A DNA stretch of 20,042 nt. It comes from Actinomycetota bacterium (GTDB lineage Bacteria; Actinomycetota; Humimicrobiia; Humimicrobiales; Humimicrobiaceae). Location of the stretch: assembly GCA_016870675.1 (NCBI GenBank), contig VGAU01000003.1:1-20042 (forward strand), in the 5' to 3' direction. The position numbers and the translations under genes were made by a program. This document shows positions 7,085-13,869 of this stretch, in pieces. The notes under the pieces are model-generated. The model saw only the letters and a list, made by a program, of their open reading frames with translations. It ran no database searches and was not told where the DNA came from. Position 1 is the stretch's first letter; each line of letters opens with the position of its first letter.

Positions 7085-8152
7085 ATGGCAGAGGAAAAAA
7101 TAAAACCCAGGGTAATGTCTATGTCAAATACGAAAAAGGAGATGATTGATACTTATAATGCGCTACTAAAACAATTACAAGAGAAGAGTGAAGCTGAACT
7201 GAAACCAGAAAAAAAGATTGAAGAAAAAAAGAAAAGAGAGGTTGTGGAAGTGGCAGAGACCCTATCTTCAGAGGTGGTCATTAATGAGATCGGCAATCTG
7301 AAGCTGGAAATAGGAAAAAGACTAACCAGTATTTCCGATGGACTGGAGGAAGAGGTCAGTAAATTCAATCAAATTCAGAAAGCTATTGAAATAAAGGATG
7401 AGGAGCTTAAAGAATTATATGAAATAGAAAGATCAGCAGAAACACTTGCAGCATTAATAGAAGCGCAGAATAAGAAGCGCCAGGAATTTGAATTGGAAAT
7501 GACTGCCCGAAAGGAAGAATTTGACCGGGAAATCATCACAACCCGTGAGGAGTGGGTAAAAGAGAAAAAAGGGTATGAAGCAGATATCAAAGAAAGGGAT
7601 GCAGCAGAGGCAAAAAGACGGGAAAGGGAAAAGGAAGAATATGGCTATGCCTTTAAGCGGGAACAATGGTTGGCAAAAGATAAGTTTGAAGATGAGAAGG
7701 CAAAAACAGAAAAAGAGATTCAGTTGAAAAAAGAGTATATGGAAAAAGAGCTAACCGGGAGAGAAAAAGCAGTCGCAGAAAGGGAAGAAGAATTAGCAGA
7801 ACTACAAAAGAAGGTTATCGCTTTTCCCGATGAAATCAAAGAAGCTGTCAGCAAGGCAGTTAAAGAGACAACAGAAAGAATTACGCTTGAAGCAAAAAAT
7901 AAAGAGGAATTGATAAGAAAAGAATTTGACGGTGAAAGAAACGTGCTCAAAACTCGAATCGAGTCTCTTGAAAAAACTGTAAAAGAGCAGAGCGGACATA
8001 TTTCCAACCTTTCAGGGCAATTGGAGAAATCCTATCAAAAGGTTCAGGATATCGCTATCAAATCCGTTGAGGGATCATCAAACCTAAAATCATTTGCAAA
8101 TCTGCAGCAACTGGCTTCAGAACAAACAAGGAGGCAGTCCCAGGAGAAATAA
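7085..8152 (+). CDS. long coiled-coil protein of the SNF2 cassette
   Basis: A 355-residue, highly charged protein of unknown function. Residues about 55-130 and 135-335 are almost continuous heptad-rich coiled coil, dense in Glu, Lys and Arg, with repeated EEL/EKE patterns. There is no signal peptide, membrane segment or nucleotide-binding motif. Conserved-looking parts are the stretch EYGYAFKREQWLAKDKF in the middle and the C-terminal segment with SSNLKSFANLQQLASEQ. A strong AAAGGAG at 7073-7079 fixes the start. It is the first gene of the cassette and ends 24 bases before the SNF2 gene. I infer a structural or scaffolding role, perhaps dimerising and holding the ATPase on DNA. Low-complexity composition limits any homology claim. 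Confidence 0.8.
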   Translation: MAEEKIKPRVMSMSNTKKEMIDTYNALLKQLQEKSEAELKPEKKIEEKKKREVVEVAETLSSEVVINEIGNLKLEIGKRLTSISDGLEEEVSKFNQIQKAIEIKDEELKELYEIERSAETLAALIEAQNKKRQEFELEMTARKEEFDREIITTREEWVKEKKGYEADIKERDAAEAKRREREKEEYGYAFKREQWLAKDKFEDEKAKTEKEIQLKKEYMEKELTGREKAVAEREEELAELQKKVIAFPDEIKEAVSKAVKETTERITLEAKNKEELIRKEFDGERNVLKTRIESLEKTVKEQSGHISNLSGQLEKSYQKVQDIAIKSVEGSSNLKSFANLQQLASEQTRRQSQEK

Positions 8153-8176
8153 TTAAGCGTTTAGTGAGATCAGTAT

Positions 8177-10519
8177 ATGCCCAGGACAAAAGAGGAAAAG
8201 AAAAAGGCCAAGAGGAAGATTAAACAGAAAGAACGCCGAGAGAGACCGGTCAGGGCTTTTCTTCGGGAAAAGACTGAGTTTCTTTTTTATAAAGCCCTCT
8301 GGTTTAAGGATAAGGGCCAGTTGGGCAAGGCGCTCTTTTACCTGGAAAAAGTTCTGCGTTTGGATCCGAAGAATGAAGAGTGCCTTCAGGAAATGGGCCA
8401 TCTTGGATATTTGATGAAAAGGTCCGACATAGAACTCAATGCGCTTTTGGGCCTTTACAGTCATGGTCTTATAAAACCTGGACAATTGCCGTTTTTATGC
8501 CAACTGCTGGAGGAGGATGGTAAATACAAACAGGCACTATGTATTATTCAAGAAACTTTAAAGAGCTTTTCAAAGATAAAGGCACGAGGAAAGAAGGCAC
8601 TGAGAGAATCCCTTATTAAAAGCCGAAAACATTGCCAAGCCCAGTTGGAAACAACACAAAAGCTGGCGGCCATAAACTCGCCTATTGAAACGCGCAAGGA
8701 TGAAAATAGGCAAAGAGAACCCAAAAAAATCATTGCTTATCCCGAAAACACAGATGTCTCCGGAGATCATGCAGATGAAAGCCCCCTCCCAGAAATCCCT
8801 ATATACATTCAGGTGGACCCAGTGGCCTTCAAAGAATCCCTGGTAGATGGGCGCCTTACCTCTCTGGAGAACTACCAACTTACATTAGAAGGACATCGAA
8901 TCCGTTTTAAAGAGACCTTTGAAAGTCTTATCTGTTTTAATAGTCTGAAAAACGTCCGATCATTCTGGTTCCAGGAAGAGACTGCCAGAAAAATCTTGAA
9001 GACCTTTCATGGCCGGGCCTTGCTGGCGGATGAGGTAGGACTTGGCAAGACTATAGAGGCCCTTATGGTACTTAAGGAATATATTCAGAGGGGTATGGTA
9101 AAAAGCGCCCTTATACTAACACCAACACCACTTGTAAGCCAATGGAAGGAAGAACTGGAGGTCAAATTCGGACTTAACTTTCCATCCACAGATGATCCCG
9201 GTTATCACACCCGGGAACAGTCCTTCTGGAAAGAAGACTTTATCCTTGCATCCATCAATCTTGCTAAGTCAAAGAAGAATTTTCCCATAGTCACCCAAAG
9301 GGAATATGACATCGTCATAGTTGATGAGGCCCACCACCTAAAGAATCGAAACACGTTAAACTGGAAACTTATCAATGCCTTGCAAAAAAGGTTTTTACTT
9401 CTCCTTACGGCGACACCTGTGGAAAACAATCTGATGGAGCTTTACAATATCATTACCCTTCTCAAACCGGGTCAGTTAAAGACAGCCTCCGCCTTTCGCG
9501 AAAAATTCATGACCCGCGGCGATCCCACTGATCCCCGAAACCGCAGCCACCTAAAAGATCTTCTTGGACAGGTTATGGTACGAAATACCAGGGCCTTTGC
9601 AAAGGTTGATATCCCTCCACGGTTTGCTCAGACCATAAAGGTGGACCCAGACTCTTTGGAAATCGAGCTGTATCAAAAAATCACTACCCTGATAAAAGAT
9701 ATAAATGAGACCAATGGCTCAGGTCATAAATTACTGCTAAAGAATCTCCTGGCTGAGGCGGGTTCTTCACCTCGCGCAGTGAGATTAACCCTTTCCCGAA
9801 TTCTTGCAAGGCGAGAGATGCTCCCCGAACACAAAAAGAGGCTCCATGACATAAACAATCTTTGCCGCTCTATACATACTATCAGCAAAGACAGGCTGCT
9901 TTTTAAGCTTATTAGATCCTATCCAGGCAAAATGATCCTCTTTGTCAAGTACCACGGCACCCTGGATCATGTGTCTGAATTTCTGGCAAGCAAAGGGATC
10001 AGCCATTCACTATTTCATGGTAAGATGGATAACCGCAGCAAGGATGAACAAATTCAGAGCTTCAAGGAGGACAAGGACATTCTGCTCACCACAGAAATTG
10101 GCGGTGAAGGCCGCAACCTCCAATTCTGCCATCAGATGCTCAATTATGATCTCCCCTGGAACCCAATGAAGATCGAACAGCGAATCGGCCGTATACACCG
10201 TATCGGGCAGGAAAAAGAGGTGATGATTTACAACCTGTGCGCTGCAGGAAGTGTGGAGGATTATATTCTTGAGATATTGGATAAGAAAATCAACATGTTT
10301 GAGATGGTGATTGGGGAGATTGACATGATATTGGGACGGATCAAGGAGGAGAAGGACTTTTCTGAAACGGTTTATGACATCTGGGTGAATTCAAGATCTG
10401 AAGAAGAAAGAAAAACAGCATTTGGACAACTGGGAAGCAGGTTAATGAGGGCCAAAACCAGCTATCAAAAGTCCAAAGAGCTTGATAAAAAACTTTTTGG
10501 TGAAAATTATGAACTCTGA
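8177..10519 (+). CDS. SNF2-family DNA-dependent ATPase with N-terminal TPR-like region
   Basis: A 780-residue Swi2/Snf2 (RapA-like) ATPase, predicted to translocate on duplex DNA or remodel protein-DNA complexes. A very basic N terminus (residues 1-25) precedes a TPR-like helical region (about 30-130) and a linker. The two RecA-like lobes follow: ADEVGLGKT (284-292, ATP binding), LILTPTPLVSQW, VDEAHH (382-387, Mg/ATP hydrolysis), LTATPVENN, then ILFVKYHGTLDHV, TTEIGGEGRNLQ and QRIGRIHRIGQ (668-678). All motifs are intact. No nuclease or methylase domain is visible. I see no strong ribosome binding site. Its last 11 bases overlap the next gene, suggesting coupling. Base composition is visibly more GC-rich than eno or the cob genes. 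Confidence 0.93.
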   Translation: MPRTKEEKKKAKRKIKQKERRERPVRAFLREKTEFLFYKALWFKDKGQLGKALFYLEKVLRLDPKNEECLQEMGHLGYLMKRSDIELNALLGLYSHGLIKPGQLPFLCQLLEEDGKYKQALCIIQETLKSFSKIKARGKKALRESLIKSRKHCQAQLETTQKLAAINSPIETRKDENRQREPKKIIAYPENTDVSGDHADESPLPEIPIYIQVDPVAFKESLVDGRLTSLENYQLTLEGHRIRFKETFESLICFNSLKNVRSFWFQEETARKILKTFHGRALLADEVGLGKTIEALMVLKEYIQRGMVKSALILTPTPLVSQWKEELEVKFGLNFPSTDDPGYHTREQSFWKEDFILASINLAKSKKNFPIVTQREYDIVIVDEAHHLKNRNTLNWKLINALQKRFLLLLTATPVENNLMELYNIITLLKPGQLKTASAFREKFMTRGDPTDPRNRSHLKDLLGQVMVRNTRAFAKVDIPPRFAQTIKVDPDSLEIELYQKITTLIKDINETNGSGHKLLLKNLLAEAGSSPRAVRLTLSRILARREMLPEHKKRLHDINNLCRSIHTISKDRLLFKLIRSYPGKMILFVKYHGTLDHVSEFLASKGISHSLFHGKMDNRSKDEQIQSFKEDKDILLTTEIGGEGRNLQFCHQMLNYDLPWNPMKIEQRIGRIHRIGQEKEVMIYNLCAAGSVEDYILEILDKKINMFEMVIGEIDMILGRIKEEKDFSETVYDIWVNSRSEEERKTAFGQLGSRLMRAKTSYQKSKELDKKLFGENYEL

Positions 10520-11567
10520 ATCCAATCGAGAACTGGAAGAATTTGCCTGTAGATTCCTTGAGAATCAGGGGGCGGTACTGGAAAGGAATGAGCGAGGATT
10601 TGAAGCTCTCCTGCCTGAAAATTTGTCAGAGGTTTTCGGGACCTCTGAGCATATTAATATAAATACCGGATCAGACCCTGAATCAGAAGGGGTTTATTCT
10701 ATCAATTACGGCTCCTCCCTGCTCGAAAAAATGGTAGATGCAGTCTGTGGAGATGTACCTTTGTTGGCCTGCCAGCTTCAGTTTGACTATCTAAAAAGAG
10801 AGGGTTTTGACAGTCTGATCCAGGAACAGTTCTTTTTTTCCAAATCGGTGGGCAAAACGGAGAGCCGAGCAAAAATTAACACCGCATACATCTTCCTGAC
10901 CTGCCGGTTTACAGCTCAAAGCGATGAGCAGAAGCATGGCCTTTTAAGCCTTGTTTTTAATCTGGAAACAGGGGCATATATCCCCCACATGGCAGAGTTG
11001 TTCTCTGCTGCTGGAAAAAATTTTATTCCTCTTCAGAAGCCCGTCTGGAAGGATGGACAATTGGAAATGGTTATGAAATGTATTAAAGAGCAATCAAAAG
11101 GGATCTTGATGGACGAATTAAATTCTTTCCATGAAACCATGACAAGGCGCTTCAGGAGGGATGTGGCAAATCTTGAAGAATATTACCATGCCCTGGAAAA
11201 AGAAATGGAAAAAAACCTTGAAAGGCATAGTCTTTCAGAGGAGTTGGTAAAAGAAAGGCGTGAAAAAATAGGCCTTCTGCCTGATGAACTCGAAAGAAAA
11301 AGGGACGACCTGTTTAAAAAATACAGCATTAAGGTAAATGTAGAGCCCTGTGCGGTCATGCTGATCAATACGCCAGCCGTTATAGTCCTTTATAACATCT
11401 TTATTAGAAGGACTCGGAAAAATGTTTCCTTGATCTATAACCCTGTTACCAAAGCATTGGATCCTCTTGTTTGCCAGGGTTGCGGAAAGAGTATTACCAA
11501 CATCTACTTTTGTAATCATCTCCATTTGCTCTGCTCCATGTGCAGCGAAAAATGTCCGCTTTGTTAG
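10509..11567 (+). CDS. SNF2-associated protein with C-terminal RING-like zinc cluster
   Basis: A 352-residue cytoplasmic protein I cannot assign to a named family. The N-terminal 200 residues look globular. Residues about 215-275 are a charged helical or coiled-coil segment, followed by a beta-rich stretch. The C terminus holds eight ordered ligands: C322-x2-C325-x9-C335-x1-H337-x4-C342-x2-C345-x3-C349-x2-C352, ending CPLC as the last residue. This is RING-like order with a short final loop; a zinc-ribbon or treble-clef fold is also possible. I chose ATG 10509, 11 bases inside the SNF2 end. An upstream TTG at 10482 is possible, but neither start has a strong ribosome binding site. The overlap implies joint expression with the ATPase. 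Confidence 0.8.
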   Translation: MNSESNRELEEFACRFLENQGAVLERNERGFEALLPENLSEVFGTSEHININTGSDPESEGVYSINYGSSLLEKMVDAVCGDVPLLACQLQFDYLKREGFDSLIQEQFFFSKSVGKTESRAKINTAYIFLTCRFTAQSDEQKHGLLSLVFNLETGAYIPHMAELFSAAGKNFIPLQKPVWKDGQLEMVMKCIKEQSKGILMDELNSFHETMTRRFRRDVANLEEYYHALEKEMEKNLERHSLSEELVKERREKIGLLPDELERKRDDLFKKYSIKVNVEPCAVMLINTPAVIVLYNIFIRRTRKNVSLIYNPVTKALDPLVCQGCGKSITNIYFCNHLHLLCSMCSEKCPLC

Positions 11568-11760
11568 AGTTCTTGTTTTATTGGTTTTTTGTGGTATTAA
11601 TAGCAGTTTAAGTGATGTGCCTAATCTAACTATTATACTTTCAACGACAAATACACCGTCTCCCACAAATTAACGTGTGCTGCAGTAATAGGAGTTATCC
11701 TTGCGAAACCGAACCTATGTAAAACAGCAAATCCATTATAGAATCAGGAAATTACCCCGG

Positions 11761-11862
11761 CAGATACCTTATTTATACCTTGGGGAACTAAAAGCAAATT
11801 CTCATGCATCACTGGCAGATACCTTGTTGGTACCTGGAGGATCCAAAAGCAAATTATTATGC
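11761..11862 (+). repeat. two diverged 47-bp direct repeats
   Basis: Copies at 11761-11807 and 11816-11862 are offset by 55 bases and match at about 38 of 47 positions, sharing the 10 bases CAGATACCTT at the left and AAAAGCAAATT near the right. They span the end of the small minus-strand gene. The interval 11568-11760 between the zinc-protein gene and this repeat holds no gene I can support. Confidence 0.6.
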
Positions 11863-12158
11863 AAAAAAGGGTCAAGCTTAAAGATTGCTTTCTCTTTTTT
11901 CTTTTTCGGGATTTTGGTTTTGAGGATGATCTCCCAAAAATTAAGTACCTTTGGAAACCACCTACCCCGCCGTGGATTGGACACTACTTCCTTAAGGTCC
12001 TCCTCTGTATAAACCGAATAGAGCCATTTAATTCTTCCGGCATCTCCATAATTTAGAACCTGGGTAATAATGATTTCTTTATCTTTTGCAAGGTCCATAT
12101 TGTCAATATTGTATGACCACAAACAGGGGATAATATTTTTTGGTATTTTCTTTTTCAT
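11802..12158 (-). CDS. small DUF6922-like partner of the nucleotidyltransferase
   Basis: A 118-residue protein whose body (about residues 5-85, with LWSYNIDNMD, ITQVLNYGD, and RRGRWFPKVLNFWEIIL) resembles small DUF6922-type proteins often encoded beside AbiEii-like nucleotidyltransferases. I place it by memory of that pattern. Its ATG overlaps the stop of the upstream gene in an ATGA arrangement (12155-12158) and a purine-rich GGAGAAGAAAG precedes it. The last 20 or so residues come from the 47-bp repeat region and look like a read-through tail, so the original gene may have ended earlier. An antitoxin role is inference. Confidence 0.65.
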   Translation of the reverse strand: MKKKIPKNIIPCLWSYNIDNMDLAKDKEIIITQVLNYGDAGRIKWLYSVYTEEDLKEVVSNPRRGRWFPKVLNFWEIILKTKIPKKKKEKAIFKLDPFLHNNLLLDPPGTNKVSASDA

Positions 12159-12805
12159 TTCTTTCTTCTCCAGGTTTTATCTATTTTTTCAACCTCAGCA
12201 ATAAAGAACTTTTTTGCATCTTTCCAGTTAAAAGGTTCAAGAAGCTCAATATTTCTATCATTGCTTTCAATTTCGGCATCTTTAAAGTAAGTCAATGATT
12301 GAAGTGCCAGATATTCGTTGAAACCGGGGTATTTTTCCCTGGCAAAACCGAAAATCTTTCCCAGCCCTATTTTCTTGATTAAAAAATAAAGGTCTACAAA
12401 ATCACGTTTTGTTCCTCTCTGGATAATCGCAATCATTTTCATCGCGGCAATATCTTCAAGGGAAGCAAGATTACAATATCGGCTTTTCAAAAGATTTCGA
12501 ACCAATGGGTAAGGATAAGTAAAAAGACTGATACTAATGTCATTTAGTTCCAGAAGCAAAGTGTTTTTTTCTGTAATTGTGGATAGTAAAATTTTTCTGT
12601 TCTTCTGCCTCTGAAATTGTTCATAAATTTCTGCAGGGTGAAATTCTTTTTCAGTGTAAAAATCAAAATCCACAGAAGTTCTATGTTTAATCTGAAGAGA
12701 CAGGGCAGTACCGCCTGCCAGATAAAAATTTTGCTCCTTTAAAAATACAAGCCTGTGCAGGATTTCTTTCTGGTCCACGGTCAAAACTTCCCAAAATATT
12801 TCCAT
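12155..12805 (-). CDS. AbiEii/AbiGii-type nucleotidyltransferase toxin
   Basis: A 216-residue protein of the AbiEii/AbiGii (DUF1814) nucleotidyltransferase family, whose members inhibit growth, in known cases by adding nucleotides to tRNA, and can abort phage infection. The polymerase-beta-like motif is clear: Gly31-Gly32 in LAGGTALSLQ and the acids Asp46 and Asp48 in SVDFDFY. A later IAAMKMIAII and RGTKRDFVDLYFL pattern is also typical. No ribosome binding site precedes the ATG. Instead a near-consensus promoter ends six bases before it, suggesting a leaderless message. It overlaps the next small gene by four bases. In known AbiE systems the antitoxin gene comes first, so this order is reversed. 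Confidence 0.85.
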   Translation of the reverse strand: MEIFWEVLTVDQKEILHRLVFLKEQNFYLAGGTALSLQIKHRTSVDFDFYTEKEFHPAEIYEQFQRQKNRKILLSTITEKNTLLLELNDISISLFTYPYPLVRNLLKSRYCNLASLEDIAAMKMIAIIQRGTKRDFVDLYFLIKKIGLGKIFGFAREKYPGFNEYLALQSLTYFKDAEIESNDRNIELLEPFNWKDAKKFFIAEVEKIDKTWRRKK

Positions 12806-12811
12806 TTTTTA

Positions 12812-12877
12812 ATTATAAACCAATAGGCTTTTTAACTCAAATACCGTGATGCAGTATTCTCATAATGTTGTACCGTG
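12812..12877 (-). promoter_or_regulatory. promoter of the nucleotidyltransferase operon, with repeated box
   Basis: Read on the minus strand, TTGAGT (12840-12835) and TATAAT (12817-12812) are 17 bases apart. The -10 element ends six bases before the ATG at 12805, so transcription should start at or very near the start codon. Just upstream, TACCGTG occurs twice in the plus-strand direction (12842-12848 and 12871-12877), 29 bases apart, and could be an operator. The rest of 12878-13020 shows no gene. Confidence 0.6.
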
Positions 12878-13022
12878 GATAACAGCTACCATTTTTTGCC
12901 AAGCCAATTTTTATATCTGATAACCTGGATTATGGTAACTATGAGGTTTTGATAGCTATGTGATCCAAAAGCAAGTACGAGCAAGTTCTTATAAATTTAA
13001 AAATAATACTAACTTGAAGTAG

Positions 13023-13331
13023 CTAAACTTTAATTTTTTAGATAAATCCGTTGAAGTTTATAGAGCTGCAGATGTAGTGGCTCATGCTTTATATGAGATG
13101 ACATTCTTTGGGTATTGCTCTAAAGTCGTAAGTAAACGAGTGGAAGAGGAAAAACATATTTTAGATGAACGTTACAAGGAAATACAAAGCGGTACTGCTC
13201 AGCTTATTCCTTTTGAAGAAGTTATGGCCGAAACCAACTATGTTGATAAACGTACACCCGAAGAAAAAGATCTTCCACTATCAAAAGATATGTATTCATC
13301 GCATAATTTATGTTATAATAATTTATATTAA
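13023..13331 (+). pseudogene. remnant of a larger gene (C-terminal part, possibly DUF6557-like)
   Basis: An open frame of about 102 codons runs from just after a stop at 13020-13022 to TAA at 13329-13331. It has no ATG at its beginning; the first usable start is GTG at 13077 with no clear ribosome binding site. The reading continues sensibly upstream of that GTG (KSVEVYRAADVVAHALYEM), which suggests a gene that has lost its 5' part. The segment AHALYEMTFFGY followed by a charged helix resembles, from memory, the end of DUF6557-type proteins. Function is unknown. A short genuine gene from 13077 remains possible. Confidence 0.45.
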
Positions 13332-13349
13332 AAGTATAAGAGGTAAAAT

Positions 13350-13592
13350 ATGTCGCCGACAAAAACAATAATATCTAAAGCGTTACATCTTAAGCCGGCG
13401 GAAAAATCCATTGTCATTGAAGCATTGCTTAAGAGCCTTGACATCCCCGACCCAAAAATTGAAAAAATATGGACCGCTGAAGCTGAGAAACGGCTTAAAG
13501 CATATAAGGAAGGGAAAATTAAAACGGTCTCTTTCGAGGATATATTCCATTATCAATTAGAAAATAATAAGTGTTCTTTTAAAAATAAATAG
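13350..13592 (+). CDS. orphan addiction-module antitoxin (Unstab_antitox type)
   Basis: An 80-residue protein matching the putative addiction-module component family (TIGR02574/PF09720): LHLKPAEKSIVIEALLKSL near the N terminus, then a WTAEAEKRLKAYKEGKIK stretch and VSFEDIF. These proteins normally pair with a RelE/ParE-type toxin encoded just downstream. Here the following DNA is a cobalamin riboswitch and no toxin gene is present, so the antitoxin is orphaned. The final residues (about 69-80) look unlike the family and may be a new tail. AGAGGT at 13339-13344 serves as ribosome binding site. Confidence 0.75.
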   Translation: MSPTKTIISKALHLKPAEKSIVIEALLKSLDIPDPKIEKIWTAEAEKRLKAYKEGKIKTVSFEDIFHYQLENNKCSFKNK

Positions 13593-13602
13593 ATTATATA
13601 GT
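13574..13602 (+). promoter_or_regulatory. candidate promoter of the B12 operon
   Basis: TTCTTT (13574-13579) and TATAGT (13597-13602) lie 17 bases apart and would start transcription near 13609, right at the riboswitch. The -35 element is poor and sits inside the end of the antitoxin gene. Confidence 0.35.
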
Positions 13603-13605
13603 TTG

Positions 13606-13743
13606 TGTTGTCACATCAGGGAATCCAGTTTAATTCTGGAGCGGTCCCGCCACTGTGATAGGGTGTGTGCTCTCTAATTAAGCCACTGGCAAAGTGTTGC
13701 CGGGAAGGCGGAGAGTAAAGTCCCTTAAGCCAGGAAACCTTAA
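13606..13743 (+). promoter_or_regulatory. cobalamin riboswitch aptamer
   Basis: The conserved blocks appear in the expected order: GCGGTCCCGCCACTGTGAT (13641-13659), GCCACTGG (13682-13689), CCGGGAAGGC (13700-13709), and the B12 box AGCCAGGAAACCT (13728-13740). Binding of adenosylcobalamin or a related corrinoid is known to switch off downstream expression. It lies ahead of btuF and so should control the whole btuF-cobQ operon. Confidence 0.95.
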
Positions 13744-13808
13744 AAGTTTTTTAATTATCTCTCTTCGGCAGAAAGAGGGTGGTTTTTCGTTTATTAAAAG
13801 GAAAAATT

Positions 13809-13835
13809 CCCGCCCGAAGAAAGGCGGGTTTTTTT
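13809..13835 (+). terminator. intrinsic terminator of the riboswitch
   Basis: CCCGCC (13809-13814) pairs with GGCGGG (13823-13828) around an 8-base loop and is followed by seven Ts. A weaker hairpin at 13759-13777 with a T run at 13783-13787 precedes it. TCTTCGG (13762-13768) could also pair with CCGAAGA (13814-13820), which touches the terminator arm and may be the antiterminator. Confidence 0.85.
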
Positions 13836-13869
13836 ATTTATAAACCATAAAAGATTAGAGGAGGAAAGA

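Noticed and set aside
7720..8007. Serine- and phenylalanine-rich minus-strand open frames opposite the coiled-coil gene.
   Set aside because: Glu/Lys-rich coding DNA commonly leaves long Ser/Phe-rich frames on the opposite strand; no other support exists.
7085..11567. Assignment of the SNF2 cassette to DISARM, Zorya, BREX or a restriction system.
   Set aside because: No methylase, DrmB/DrmC, membrane motor pair, phosphatase or nuclease gene is present in or beside the cassette.
11235..11666. Minus-strand open frame of 143 codons opposite the zinc-protein gene.
   Set aside because: It is the antisense shadow of the conserved zinc-cluster region, with no ribosome binding site or recognisable domain.
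11701..12012. Plus-strand open frame with a TTG start.
   Set aside because: It overlaps the 47-bp repeats and runs antisense to the small DUF6922-like gene; the translation looks non-coding.
6800..13076. Transposon or integrase origin for the accessory block.
   Set aside because: No transposase, integrase, terminal inverted repeats or tRNA attachment site could be found in the window.
13165..13371. Plus-strand 68-codon frame overlapping the gene remnant.
   Set aside because: The other frame (13023-13331) gives a far more protein-like translation, and this one runs into the antitoxin start.
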